From contig WNKP01000004.1 in NCBI GenBank assembly GCA_009797885.1, positions 248,001-312,000 on the forward strand: a stretch of DNA of 64,000 nt, in the 5' to 3' direction. A program made the position numbers and the translations under genes. Positions 1 to 9,159 of the stretch are shown here, piece by piece. The notes beneath the pieces were generated by a model. That model made no database searches, had not been told where the DNA came from, and was given only the letters and a program-made list of their open reading frames with translations. Numbering within the stretch: position 1 is the first letter of the stretch; every line of letters begins with the position of its first letter. The DNA comes from Flavobacteriaceae bacterium GF1 (GTDB taxonomy: Bacteria; Bacteroidota; Bacteroidia; Flavobacteriales; Flavobacteriaceae).

Positions 1-27
1 ACGGGAGAAATCCAAATCCCATGAACG

Positions 28-109
28 AGATTTCTCAATCGGGCCAAGCCCTCATATCGAAATGACACTTAAGTGTATTTTGTCATTTCGAACGTATGCG
101 GGAAATCTC
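28..109. repeat. Hairpin (REP/MITE-like) repeat, copy A
   Basis: Nested inverted repeat. The outer arms are GAGATTTC (28-35) and GAAATCTC (102-109); the inner arms are TCGAAATGACA (58-68) and TGTCATTTCGA (81-91). A second copy with the same words lies at 231-304. Elements of this wording are dispersed non-coding repeats in flavobacterial genomes (general knowledge); no function can be read from the sequence. Confidence 0.7.
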
Positions 110-230
110 AACAACAAAAAATTATGGACGAGCATTAGCAGAAAAGATGAACTTGGAGTCCCGAAAAGTTGAAGTTACGTTTTGGCCGCAGTACGAACCT
201 GTCCACTTTTTGTGGGTACTACGCTGTGGG

Positions 231-304
231 GATTTCTCAGTCGCTTTGCTCCTTCGAAATGACACTCTCAAAGCAATGGTCATTTCGAACGGATGTGAGA
301 AATC
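231..304. repeat. Hairpin (REP/MITE-like) repeat, copy B
   Basis: Second copy of the element at 28-109. The outer arms are GATTTCTCA (231-239) and TGAGAAATC (296-304), and the inner arms TTCGAAATGAC (253-263) and GTCATTTCGAA (279-289). The arms are perfect while the loop differs from copy A, as expected for a folding single-strand element. Confidence 0.7.
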
Positions 305-504
305 TCGATAAAAAAGGCCGAAAACTTTTGCTGTGACTCTCCCGCTGTAAAGTAGCTTGGCTGCTTCCCAATATCAACAGCAAAATTATTAAAACGGTTA
401 TACTGTAGCAGTATAACTACTGCGGAGCGGATTCTACAAAATGAATATTACTAAATATGTTATTATCGTAAAAAAATAAATGTTTAAAAATTTTAGTTTT
501 TCAT

Positions 505-714
505 CTAAATAGCTCTAAATAAGATTATTAAGCCCCATATTATTAAGATAAGCATAACACTCCAAGTACCAACCAATTCCCCCCATGAAGCTAAGCCATG
601 GTATTTCATATGAAATGATTCTTTCTTTTTCAACCTTAGAAATAGCCATATTAGCCCGGTTAAGGTCATGAGTGTACCTATTGTTAGCGGGTATTCTTCA
701 ATTAAACCAATCAT
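505..714 (-). CDS. Small predicted inner-membrane protein
   Basis: 69 codons starting at ATG 712-714. Two hydrophobic segments (about residues 10-27 and 50-67) flank a short polar, lysine-rich loop, so the product would be a two-helix membrane protein. It stands alone inside a repeat-rich stretch with no operon partner. I do not recognise a family. Its composition is coherent for a membrane protein, but the surroundings are mostly non-coding debris, so a decayed or chance frame cannot be excluded. Confidence 0.45.
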   Translation of the reverse strand: MIGLIEEYPLTIGTLMTLTGLIWLFLRLKKKESFHMKYHGLASWGELVGTWSVMLILIIWGLIILFRAI

Positions 715-783
715 TAAAATTCAAATGTTGTACTAAACCAATCTAAAACTCTTGTAAATACTTACTCTTGAACTGCTCCCCAC

Positions 784-808
784 TACCGCCAGTCTGCGAC
801 TGGCGGTA
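784..808. repeat. Perfect inverted repeat (11-bp arms)
   Basis: TACCGCCAGTC, a 3-nt loop, then GACTGGCGGTA. Degenerate copies of the same hairpin (CCACC...GGTGG and CCACC...GGCGG around a TGCAA core) occur at about 1012-1034 and 1658-1680, at the ends of the two 118-bp direct repeats. The hairpin therefore belongs to the same repeat family. It is not followed by a T run, so it is not a typical terminator. Confidence 0.6.
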
Positions 809-900
809 TTACCCGTGCTGCTTTGCCATATTGACAGCAAAACTTTTAAAAGGGTTATACCGCCACAGTACCACCCCGTCCGCCATTTGCGAGTACTGCG

Positions 901-1018
901 CAACTGAGTGCTGTAACATTACGGAATTTCCAGTTTCTGCCCATCCTTTAAAAGTACAAAAGCCATGATAGTGGCACCATGACTTTTGTTCGTTTTGCTT
1001 ACTCATTATCGCCACCAG
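901..1018. repeat. 118-bp direct repeat, copy 1
   Basis: Identical base for base to 1547-1664, with an offset of 646 bp. Read on the minus strand both copies share an open frame containing MSKQNEQKSW, but the frames diverge beyond the repeat. The conserved unit therefore looks like a fragment of a dispersed element and not a gene. Confidence 0.85.
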
Positions 1019-1096
1019 ATGCAAACGGGTGGTAGCGGTGGGATTGAATGTCTGCCATCCAAGCTAACGCTCAATGCTTTTTTGTATCTTTAAATC

Positions 1097-1228
1097 ATGG
1101 ATTTTTGGGCCATCATCGGTATCGTTTCATCACTTTTGGGGATTTACTCCTTCCTCAAGAACGACACGCCCTTTTTAAAAAAAATCCATTACTCTAACCA
1201 ATTTCGGATACATATAAAAAAAACCTGA
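1097..1228 (+). CDS. Possible 43-residue single-helix membrane peptide
   Basis: ATG at 1097 and TGA at 1226-1228. The N-terminal 20 residues are hydrophobic (MDFWAIIGIVSSLLGIYSFL), followed by a basic tail rich in lysine and histidine. It sits between the two 118-bp repeats. No family is recognised and no clear ribosome-binding site is seen. This may be the truncated start of a larger membrane protein. Confidence 0.25.
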   Translation: MDFWAIIGIVSSLLGIYSFLKNDTPFLKKIHYSNQFRIHIKKT

Positions 1229-1546
1229 TTTAAGGCACCATCACCATTTAGTATAGTTTTCTTATATTTTAGTTCTAATAATCTTATATTTTAATTGTAT
1301 TAAGCACAATTTTTCGCATCCACTAGCTTATCGAATCCCAGATTTACTGCTTTCTTTAGATTTCCTAGGTTGCCCTGAACGTACCTTTCTCAGTGGCCGA
1401 TGCGCAGGTGACCAGCCATTTGCTACCGCTGATACAAGGCACTCGCCCGCACAAGCACCGGCAGAGGAAATGAACTTAGAGTCTTAAAAAGTTGAAATTA
1501 TATTTTGGCACTAGGCCAACCCTGTCCACCCCTAGCGGGTACTGTA

Positions 1547-1664
1547 CAACTGAGTGCTGTAACATTACGGAATTTCCAGTTTCTGCCCATCCTTTAAAAG
1601 TACAAAAGCCATGATAGTGGCACCATGACTTTTGTTCGTTTTGCTTACTCATTATCGCCACCAG
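1547..1664. repeat. 118-bp direct repeat, copy 2
   Basis: Perfect copy of 901-1018. The preceding bases 1469-1540 also resemble 150-218 (shared words GAACTT.GAGTC, AAAAGTTGAA, TTTTGGC, CTGTCCAC and GGGTACT). The whole 1-1700 interval is thus built from a few diverged repeat modules. Confidence 0.85.
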
Positions 1665-1896
1665 TTGCAAACTGGCGGTAGAGGGGGCTTATTTGTTGGG
1701 CTCATTTTTATTGATTTCAAAATTTCTTTAGGCCTTTTTTTTCTAATGAATGACAAGGGCGAAGATTCTTTGGAAAAATGGTAAATACCGGGGCCACCAT
1801 TGCGAATAGTGTAATACAAACAATATGTTAACGGTTATTTTTAATACTATACTTTGGATAATTGTAAGTAATTTCGCCGCCTCAAAATTTGAAGGC

Positions 1897-2304
1897 ATGG
1901 AGTGTTTGGAACTTAACCCAGCTCATGATTTTACCAAATGGGAAGATAAATACGTAAAGGAGCTCCATCTATTGGAGTTTGGTGAATCCCTTGGCAATGC
2001 AGTACTGTTTGAGGACAACACCATACGGCTATGGAACCTCAAATTGGATGTTGGGGAGCGTATTCCCTTTGTAAAAAACAACAAAAACTATTCTTGGATC
2101 TCAGAAACCGATGCCCTTTTAAAAAGTAGATCGGGCAATGGCAGGGTAAGCTTGATCAGGGTCAATAAAGGCGATACCAAATACTTCGAGAATTCCGGAA
2201 AGGATTACATCAATGACTTGGAAAACCTTGGTGAGACCGTAGTCCTATTTAAAGTCCTCGAATACAAACAGGGGTTCCATGACCTATTGCCTATATTGAA
2301 TTGA
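1897..2304 (+). CDS. Cupin-like protein, metal ligands apparently lost
   Basis: 135 residues from ATG 1897; an upstream in-frame ATG at 1825 would add a hydrophobic stretch that looks spurious. The middle runs as a small cupin does: an IRLWNL strand, a turn LDVGERIPF, then a glycine-rich stretch before a VLFKVLEYK strand. This resembles single-domain cytosolic cupins in which the turn normally carries HxH metal ligands. Those histidines are absent here, so enzymatic function is doubtful and a binding or structural role is possible. The gene precedes the cNMP/CBS/DUF294 gene on the same strand with an 87-bp gap. The family call is inference from pattern; I am moderately sure it is a real gene. 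Confidence 0.6.
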   Translation: MECLELNPAHDFTKWEDKYVKELHLLEFGESLGNAVLFEDNTIRLWNLKLDVGERIPFVKNNKNYSWISETDALLKSRSGNGRVSLIRVNKGDTKYFENSGKDYINDLENLGETVVLFKVLEYKQGFHDLLPILN

Positions 2305-2391
2305 GCCTCCCTTAGTTGTCACTACAGGTATCTTTCGATTTATTTTTTGATCGGGTGTTCCTAAAATTGCCATTAATGGTTAACTTATGGC

Positions 2392-4308
2392 ATGAAGAAT
2401 ACCATCTCATTTCGCATTGCGGATTTTCTTAAAAGGTATCCTCCATTTTCCAATTTGTCAGTCGTGCAATTGGAAGCCTTATCCGAAGAGGTCTCCATTA
2501 GCTACAAAGAAAAGGACAGTCTGGTCTTTGAAATCGATGAGTCCGCACACGACCAATTCTATGTAGTCCATAAAGGTGCTGTGGCCCTTTGGGATACCGG
2601 GGAAAATGTAATCTTGGATATATGTGACGAAGGGGACATCTTTGGTTTAAGGCCGTTGATGGCCCATGAGAACTACAGGTTACGGGCAAGGACTCAGGAA
2701 GAAACCATTCTTTACGCCATTCCGATAGCTAAGTTCCGACCGTACATCAAGGAAAATAGAAGGGTTGCCGACTTTTTAGTGGAAAGCTTTGCCTCAAATA
2801 CCCGAAATCCCTACGATAAAAGTAACAGGGGCCAGTTATTGGGAAATGCCGATCAGTTCAATCCCAGGAATGAATCGCGATTATTGGATTTACAGCCTGT
2901 TGAATTTTCAAAGGGTATCGTATCCGTTGCCCCGGAAACGAGTATCAAAGCCATTGCCCAACAAATGACTTCCAAAGGAATTGGTGCAATGCTCATAGAG
3001 CAAAGGGGAATACCCATTGGGATCATTACGGATAAAGACTTGCGCAATAAGATTGCCACGGGGGACCATTCTATTTCCGCCAAAGCAAAAGATATCATGT
3101 CCTCCCCAGTGATTACCTATCCAACAAAGCTTACCATTACACAGGCGCAGATGGCCATGATGAAAAGCAATATCAGCCATCTGGTACTGACCGAGGATGG
3201 CACCGTGAATACCAAGGCCATTGGCATCTTATCCAAACATGACCTTATGCTCTCCTTGGGCAATAATCCAGCCGTTTTGGTCAAAGCCATTAAACGTTCC
3301 AGGAGCGTTGAGGACATCAAACCCCTACGAAATGGGGTCATGAATTTGCTCAGGGGATATCTGGACCAAAATATCCCAATGGCCCTGACCTCCAAAATCA
3401 TTTCGGAACTTAATGATTCCTGTATCAAGCAAGTGGTAAAACTGGCGATGGAAAAAATGCCCTCCAAACCCCCGGTAAAATTCGCCTGGTTGGCCATGGG
3501 GAGCCAGGGAAGAAGTGAACAGTTGCTGCATACCGATCAGGACAATGCCCTACTTTTTGAAGATGTGGCTGAAGATGACTTTGAAGCCACCCAAAGGTAC
3601 TTTTTGGAATTGGCAAAATACATTACCAATGGACTTAACTTTATTGGTTATGAGTTTTGTCCGGCCGATATGATGGCCTCCAATCCAAAATGGTGCAATA
3701 GCCTTTCCGGTTATCAAAAAATGACCTCCAAATGGATTATGAACCCCGGACCTGATGAGGTATTGTTATCTTCCATTTTCTTTGATTACAATAGGGCCCA
3801 TGGCGATAAGGAATTGGTGTCCAAATTGTCTCGACATATATTTGACACCGTTAAAAAATATCCCATTTTCTTAAGCCATTTGGCAAGCAGTTCGCTCATG
3901 AACCCTTCTCCCTCGGGCTTCTTTAGACAGTTCTTAGTAGAGCAGGATGGGGAACACAAAGACTTTTTTGATCTAAAACAACGGGCCCTAATGCCCTTGG
4001 TGGACGCCGCCCGGGTACTGATCCTACACCATAACGTCCCCGATATCAGTAATACTTGGGAGCGTTATGAGAAACTGGCAGAATTAGAACCCAATAATAA
4101 AGAGACTTTTTTGGCCTGCAGTTATGCCAGTAAAGCCTTGTTGCGCTTTAGGACAAAACAGGGCCTTCAAAACAATGATTCCGGTAGGTACATCAATTTA
4201 GAGCTATTGAGCAAAGAGGAAAAAATGAAACTCAAAAGAACCTTTAAAACCATTAAGGAAATCCAAGAGCTGTTGAATATTCGATTTATGGTTTCAAGAG
4301 TACGTTAA
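2392..4308 (+). CDS. cNMP-binding / CBS-pair / DUF294 nucleotidyltransferase-like protein
   Basis: 638 residues, soluble. Domains in order: a cyclic-nucleotide-binding-like beta barrel (about 10-130), two CBS motifs (about 165-290; GIGAMLIEQRGIPIGIITDKDL in two pieces marks the first), and a DUF294 nucleotidyltransferase-like domain with GSQGRSEQ at 370-377 and an acidic DxD pair at D382/D384, followed by the helical DUF294 C-terminal domain. This is the full-length architecture of the family. The CBS pair is expected to sense adenine nucleotides or SAM, but substrate and reaction are unproven. The next gene, a DnaQ-like exonuclease, starts 2 bp after its stop. The pair converges on the acs operon; in Proteobacteria the same two genes are often found beside acetate symporter/Acs genes, which suggests a role in acetate metabolism. 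Confidence 0.88.
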   Translation: MKNTISFRIADFLKRYPPFSNLSVVQLEALSEEVSISYKEKDSLVFEIDESAHDQFYVVHKGAVALWDTGENVILDICDEGDIFGLRPLMAHENYRLRARTQEETILYAIPIAKFRPYIKENRRVADFLVESFASNTRNPYDKSNRGQLLGNADQFNPRNESRLLDLQPVEFSKGIVSVAPETSIKAIAQQMTSKGIGAMLIEQRGIPIGIITDKDLRNKIATGDHSISAKAKDIMSSPVITYPTKLTITQAQMAMMKSNISHLVLTEDGTVNTKAIGILSKHDLMLSLGNNPAVLVKAIKRSRSVEDIKPLRNGVMNLLRGYLDQNIPMALTSKIISELNDSCIKQVVKLAMEKMPSKPPVKFAWLAMGSQGRSEQLLHTDQDNALLFEDVAEDDFEATQRYFLELAKYITNGLNFIGYEFCPADMMASNPKWCNSLSGYQKMTSKWIMNPGPDEVLLSSIFFDYNRAHGDKELVSKLSRHIFDTVKKYPIFLSHLASSSLMNPSPSGFFRQFLVEQDGEHKDFFDLKQRALMPLVDAARVLILHHNVPDISNTWERYEKLAELEPNNKETFLACSYASKALLRFRTKQGLQNNDSGRYINLELLSKEEKMKLKRTFKTIKEIQELLNIRFMVSRVR

Positions 4309-4310
4309 AA

Positions 4311-4979
4311 ATGGCCGAAACCACCCCTACTCTTCCAGAATTCTGGAAAGCTTACGAAGCTTCCTTTCGTCAGGGACTCCCCAAAAAGGTCTCCGAAGCC
4401 AATTTTGTGGTTTTGGATACGGAAACCACAGGATTCGATCTAAAAAATGACCGGATTTTGAGCATTGGCGCACTTCGGATAAAAAATGGTACCATAAAGG
4501 CAAAGGAAGCCTTTGAGGTGTTTTTGGATCAAACCACCTTTGATGCCAAAACCGTGGAAATCCACGGCATCCTAAAAAAGGGAAAAGTAGCGCGAATTCC
4601 TGAACTCGAAGGGCTTCAAATCCTATTACGACTTTTGGAAAATGCGGTTTTGGTGGCACATCACGTACGTTTTGACGTGGGTATGGTGAATCAGGCCCTC
4701 AAAAGACAGGGATTGCCCAAATTGATGAACCCGGAATTGGATACTTCGGTGCTCTTCAACAAAAGCCTACCGAGGTTAAAGCGAAAGCAAGAGGGGCATT
4801 ACAGTTTGGACGAGCTATCCGAATATTTCGATATTCCCAAAACGGATAGACATACGGCCTTGGGCGATGCCTATATCACAGCCATCGCATTTTTACACAT
4901 TCTGGAAAGTTTACAACCTGTCTCCCTTGAAAAATTACTCAAAAAAGACAGGTTTTGGGAATTCTGGAAGTTCCTTTAA
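4311..4979 (+). CDS. DnaQ-like 3'-5' exonuclease (DEDDh)
   Basis: 222 residues. The three exonuclease motifs are intact: ExoI LDTETTGF with D36 and E38, ExoII HHVRFDVGMV with D122, and ExoIII HTALGDAYIT with H181 and D186. This is the DEDDh class to which DNA polymerase III epsilon belongs, but there is no polymerase or clamp-binding context. The gene is translationally coupled to the DUF294 protein and probably acts with it, perhaps on a small RNA or oligonucleotide. Its TAA (4977-4979) overlaps the stop of the convergent acs gene, so no terminator lies between the two transcription units. Confidence 0.88.
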   Translation: MAETTPTLPEFWKAYEASFRQGLPKKVSEANFVVLDTETTGFDLKNDRILSIGALRIKNGTIKAKEAFEVFLDQTTFDAKTVEIHGILKKGKVARIPELEGLQILLRLLENAVLVAHHVRFDVGMVNQALKRQGLPKLMNPELDTSVLFNKSLPRLKRKQEGHYSLDELSEYFDIPKTDRHTALGDAYITAIAFLHILESLQPVSLEKLLKKDRFWEFWKFL

Positions 4980-6883
4980 AGGGCTTCCTCCATAATTTTT
5001 TCTACCACTTCAGGATTCAATAAGGTGGAGGTATCCCCAAGATTCTTGGTGTCCTTGGATGCTATTTTTCTAAGGATACGACGCATGATTTTTCCACTTC
5101 GGGTCTTGGGAAGTCCAGGAACAAACTGAATCTTGTTCAGTTTTGCAATGGGTCCAATATGCTCCGTAATCACCTGATTGATTTCCTTTTTCAAATTGTC
5201 ACGGTCTCGTGATTCCCCAGTTTCCTTCAGGATCACATAACCATATAGGGCATTTCCCTTAATGTCATGAGGGTAGCCCACAATGGCTGATTCCGCTACC
5301 GCGGGATGCTCATTGATAGCGTCTTCAATTGGGGCGGTTCCCAGGTTATGACCGGAAACGATGATGACATCATCCACACGTCCGGTGATGCGATAGTAAC
5401 CAACTTCATCCCTTAAGGCCCCATCACCAGTGAAGTACATGTCCTTGAATGCAGAAAAATAGGTATCCTTATACCGTTGGTGGTTTCCCCATATGGACCG
5501 TGCCATTGAGGGCCATGGGAATTTAATGCAAAGTCGGCCATCTGTTTGGTTACCTTTGATTTCACTGCCATTTTCATCCATCAATGCAGGTTGTACCCCA
5601 GGCATGGGCAGGGTCGCATAGGTTGGTTTTGTAGGTGTGGCAAAAGGAATGGGCGAGATCAATATACCGCCGGTTTCGGTTTGCCACCACGTATCCACAA
5701 TGGGACATTTCTTTTCCCCTACATGATCATTGTACCAGTGCCAGGCTTCTTCATTAATGGGTTCCCCTACCGTTCCCAAAACTTTTAGACAGGACAGATC
5801 GTATTTATTTACATAATCGAGGTTCTCCTTTGCCAAAGCCCTAATGGCAGTTGGGGCCGTATAAAATTGTGTGATTTTGTGCTTCTGCACAACTTCCCAA
5901 AACCGTCCAAAATCAGGATAGGACGGTACGCCTTCAAACATTACGGTCGTAGCGCCATTGGCCAAGGGGCCATAAACAATATAGGAGTGCCCGGTTATCC
6001 ATCCAATATCAGCGGTACACCAATAAATATCATCCTCTCGATATTGGAATACGTTCTTAAAGGTATAGGAGGTATAGACCATATATCCTCCTGTGGTATG
6101 CACCATCCCTTTTGGTTTCCCGGTCGATCCGGAGGTATACAGGATGAACAGGGGATCTTCGGCATCCATAACTTCGGCCGGATAGTCCCCATATGCCTCC
6201 TCCATTAACGGCGCCAACCATTCGTCCCGCCCTTCTTTCATCGTAATATCGGAGTTGATCCGTTTGGCGACCAATACACTTTCAACACTTGGACAATCCT
6301 TTAAGGCATCATCCACAATTCCCTTTAGATCAATGGTTTTGGAACCCCTGTACGAACCATCGGAGGTCAACACCATTTTGGCTCCACAATCATTGATCCG
6401 GGTTGATAGTGCGGTAGAGGAGAATCCTGCAAATACTACGGAATGGACCGCCCCTATTCGGGCACAGGCCAAAAGGGATACGGCCAGCTCCGGAATCATG
6501 GGTAGATAGATGACCACCCTATCCCCTTTTTTTATGCCTTTGTCCCTTAATACGTTTGCCATTTTGCAGACCCTTTTGCGCAATTCCTTGTAAGTAATGT
6601 GCTGTGCCTCCTCTTCCGGATTATTGGGTTCAAAAAGAATAGCGGTTTTGTCGCCCCGGATATGGATATGGCGGTCGATACAGTTTTCGGTAATGTTGAG
6701 TTTGGCCCCCTCAAACCATTTGATTTCCGGTTTTGAAAAATCCCATTCCAGGACTTTGTCCCATTTTTTTCTCCAGACAAAGTGCTCCTCAGCGACTTCC
6801 TCCCAAAAATTTTCCGGATTACGAACTGATTTTCTGTATACTTGAAAGTATTCCTCTAGATGTTTTATGTGATAATTACTCAT
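4976..6883 (-). CDS. acs: Acetyl-CoA synthetase (acetate--CoA ligase, AMP-forming)
   Basis: 635 residues, normal for the family. It activates acetate with ATP to acetyl-adenylate and then forms acetyl-CoA. Visible are the N-terminal ACAS domain, the adenylate P-loop YTSGSTGKPKG, the WWQTETGG motif, the hinge YFTGDGA and the C-terminal PKTRSGKIMRR, whose lysine is the catalytic residue acetylated in other bacteria. Its ATG overlaps the stop of the upstream PrpE-like gene by 4 bp (6880-6883), so it is the last gene of a minus-strand operon that also supplies a transporter, a sensor kinase and a receiver. Very secure. Confidence 0.97.
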   Translation of the reverse strand: MSNYHIKHLEEYFQVYRKSVRNPENFWEEVAEEHFVWRKKWDKVLEWDFSKPEIKWFEGAKLNITENCIDRHIHIRGDKTAILFEPNNPEEEAQHITYKELRKRVCKMANVLRDKGIKKGDRVVIYLPMIPELAVSLLACARIGAVHSVVFAGFSSTALSTRINDCGAKMVLTSDGSYRGSKTIDLKGIVDDALKDCPSVESVLVAKRINSDITMKEGRDEWLAPLMEEAYGDYPAEVMDAEDPLFILYTSGSTGKPKGMVHTTGGYMVYTSYTFKNVFQYREDDIYWCTADIGWITGHSYIVYGPLANGATTVMFEGVPSYPDFGRFWEVVQKHKITQFYTAPTAIRALAKENLDYVNKYDLSCLKVLGTVGEPINEEAWHWYNDHVGEKKCPIVDTWWQTETGGILISPIPFATPTKPTYATLPMPGVQPALMDENGSEIKGNQTDGRLCIKFPWPSMARSIWGNHQRYKDTYFSAFKDMYFTGDGALRDEVGYYRITGRVDDVIIVSGHNLGTAPIEDAINEHPAVAESAIVGYPHDIKGNALYGYVILKETGESRDRDNLKKEINQVITEHIGPIAKLNKIQFVPGLPKTRSGKIMRRILRKIASKDTKNLGDTSTLLNPEVVEKIMEEAL

Positions 6884-8790
6884 GTGGTTTGTTGTTTAAA
6901 GTTTCCTAAGTTATGTAATCTATATACTTGTTTTATTTCATCAATTATGGCCACGTCATCAATGGTGGATGGAATGGGGTATTCCGACTTATCGGCAATA
7001 TTTCTGAGCAGTTTTCTAAGAATCTTTCCCGATCGTGTTTTTGGCAACCGGTCCACCACAAGCAATTGCTTGAATGAAGCTACCGCCCCTATTTCCTTAC
7101 GAACGTTATGAATGACCTCTTTTTCCAAGTCCTTGGAGGCAATAGTGGTTCCTGATTTTAGAACCGCCAGACCTAATGGCCGTTGTCCCTTCAAGTCACA
7201 ATGAACCCCAAAAACGGCGCATTCCGCAATATCCGGGTGAGATGCCACAATTTCCTCCATTTCTGCCGTAGACAGCCTATGCCCGGCTACATTGATGATA
7301 TCATCTACCCGGCCTGTTATGTAGAGGTATCCTTCCTCATCTTTATAACCACCGTCACCGGAGAAATAATATCCCGGAAATCTTTCCAGATAGCCTGCGA
7401 CAAAACGTGGGGTATTGTTCCAAACATCCAAAAGACAACCCGGGGGCAACGGCTGTTTTACCAAAACGTAGCCCTCTTCATTTGCGCCACAAGGCTGCCC
7501 ATCGGCACCAATGATATGGATGTCATATCCACAAACGGGGAATCCGGCAGATCCAGGTTTTATTTTCTGAAGTTCCACACCTACCATATTCGCCAGCATT
7601 GGCCATCCGGATTCGGTCTGCCACCAGTGGTCTATGACAGGGACACCCAATTTTTCACTTGTCCACTCCAAGGTAGCCATATCACAGCGTTCTCCTGCCA
7701 AAAACTGATGTTTTAAACAACTTAGGTCATATTTTTTAAGGAGAAGACCCTCGGGATCTTCTTTTTTAATGGCTCGAATGGCCGTTGGGGCCGTAAACAT
7801 CACTTTTACCTGATATTCGGAAATCACGCGCCAAAAGGTTGATGCATCCGGGGTTCGTATGGGCTTTCCTTCAAAAAGAACGGTACTGTTCCTATTCAAT
7901 AAAGGGGCATAAACGATATAACTGTGACCAACGACCCACCCTACATCACTGGCCGCCCAATATACATCGCCTTCATCCACTCCGTATACATACTTCATGG
8001 AAAATTTAAGGGAAGTGGCATATCCCCCAGTATCCCTCACAATACCTTTGGGCTTTCCTGTTGTTCCAGAGGTGTAAAGGATGTAAAGCGGATGTGTCGA
8101 TGGGACCCGAACGCAATCTGCAGGTTCCGATTCCTTTACCAGCGTATCATAATCAATATCATAATCATGCTTGGGAATGTGGACCCCCAGCTTTCGGTCA
8201 TAGATCACCACACTTTCTGGCTTGTGGTTGGCCAGTGCAATGGCTTCGTCCACAAAAGGTTTATACGGTATTATTTTTTGGACCTCTATCCCGTTGGAAG
8301 CGGTTAAAATGGTTTTTGGCCTGCAATCATCAATTCGTATGGCAAGTTCATGGGGAGCGAATCCGCCGAAAACCACGGAATGTATGATTCCCAACCTCGC
8401 GCAGGCCAACATGGCATAAATGGCTTGTGGGATCATGGGCATGTAAATAATGGCCGTGTCCCCTTTTTCCATTCCCATTCGTTTGAGTCCCCCTGCAAGC
8501 CTGGAAACTTCGTCATACAATTGGCGGTAAGTGATATGGGCCTTGGTATCCGTTACCGGGGAATCATAATATAGGGCGACTTGGTTGCCATGGCCCGCCT
8601 CCACATGCCTATCCACACATAGATAACACATATTCAATTCCCCATCGGCAAACCAATGGTTGGCCCCGTTAGGGGCTTTTTTCACGATCTCCGTGGGAAA
8701 ACGGTCCCATGCCAGTTGTTGGGCATGCTCCCTCCAAAACCCCTCTGGGTCTTGAATGCTCTCCGAATAAAAACTGTTGTATTTCATCAT
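6880..8790 (-). CDS. prpE: Propionyl-CoA synthetase-like acyl-CoA ligase
   Basis: 636 residues, paralogous to acs but closer to the PrpE/ACSS3 branch. It has the P-loop YTSGTTGKPKG, WWQTESGWP in place of the acetate-type WWQTETGG, the hinge YFSGDGG, and C-terminal LPKTRSGKILRK. The expected reaction is propionate (or another short acid) plus ATP and CoA to the acyl-CoA. It begins 3 bp after the receiver gene and overlaps acs by 4 bp, so the operon makes two ligases at once. No methylcitrate-cycle genes are in the window. Exact chain-length preference cannot be read from the sequence. Confidence 0.87.
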   Translation of the reverse strand: MMKYNSFYSESIQDPEGFWREHAQQLAWDRFPTEIVKKAPNGANHWFADGELNMCYLCVDRHVEAGHGNQVALYYDSPVTDTKAHITYRQLYDEVSRLAGGLKRMGMEKGDTAIIYMPMIPQAIYAMLACARLGIIHSVVFGGFAPHELAIRIDDCRPKTILTASNGIEVQKIIPYKPFVDEAIALANHKPESVVIYDRKLGVHIPKHDYDIDYDTLVKESEPADCVRVPSTHPLYILYTSGTTGKPKGIVRDTGGYATSLKFSMKYVYGVDEGDVYWAASDVGWVVGHSYIVYAPLLNRNSTVLFEGKPIRTPDASTFWRVISEYQVKVMFTAPTAIRAIKKEDPEGLLLKKYDLSCLKHQFLAGERCDMATLEWTSEKLGVPVIDHWWQTESGWPMLANMVGVELQKIKPGSAGFPVCGYDIHIIGADGQPCGANEEGYVLVKQPLPPGCLLDVWNNTPRFVAGYLERFPGYYFSGDGGYKDEEGYLYITGRVDDIINVAGHRLSTAEMEEIVASHPDIAECAVFGVHCDLKGQRPLGLAVLKSGTTIASKDLEKEVIHNVRKEIGAVASFKQLLVVDRLPKTRSGKILRKLLRNIADKSEYPIPSTIDDVAIIDEIKQVYRLHNLGNFKQQTT

Positions 8791-8793
8791 GGA

Positions 8794-9159
8794 TTAGGCT
8801 ATCATTTTTTCTACATCGGTAATCACCTTTTTTATGGAAAAGGGTTTGGTCACATAACTATCGGCCCCAAGTCCCAATCCCTTTTCAACATCGGCAGGTT
8901 TGCTTTTTGCTGATATAAAAATGACCTTGGTCCGTTTTAATTCCTCATTTTTTCGAATCTGTTTTAGCGTTTCATACCCATCCATCTTGGGCATCATAAT
9001 GTCCAAAAGGATAACATGGGGCAATTCTGCTCTGGCAATTTCCAGAGCTTCGGTACCATCCCTGGCAATAAAAACCTGGAAATCCTTCTTTTTAAAAGCA
9101 TATTCCAACGACATTACAATGTTGGGTTCATCATCCACTATTAAAATCTTTTTACTCAT
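8794..9159 (-). CDS. Receiver-only response regulator (CheY-like)
   Basis: 121 residues, a single receiver domain with the acidic pair D9/D10, the phospho-acceptor D53 in LLDIMMP, S83 and the invariant K105 in VTKPF. There is no DNA-binding or enzymatic output domain. The start overlaps the stop of the symporter-kinase gene by 4 bp, so it is its probable partner. In the CrbSR systems of Vibrio and Pseudomonas, which control acs, the regulator carries a LuxR-type output. Here the output must come from another protein or the receiver acts by protein contact. Confidence 0.93.
   Translation of the reverse strand: MSKKILIVDDEPNIVMSLEYAFKKKDFQVFIARDGTEALEIARAELPHVILLDIMMPKMDGYETLKQIRKNEELKRTKVIFISAKSKPADVEKGLGLGADSYVTKPFSIKKVITDVEKMIA

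Noticed and set aside
96-311. 71-codon plus-strand frame
   Set aside because: It runs through both hairpin repeats, and its codons follow the repeat arms; no ribosome-binding site or family.
768-1024. Overlapping short frames on both strands
   Set aside because: They are produced by the repeat modules; the minus-strand version recurs at 1476-1670 only as far as the 118-bp repeat extends, then diverges.
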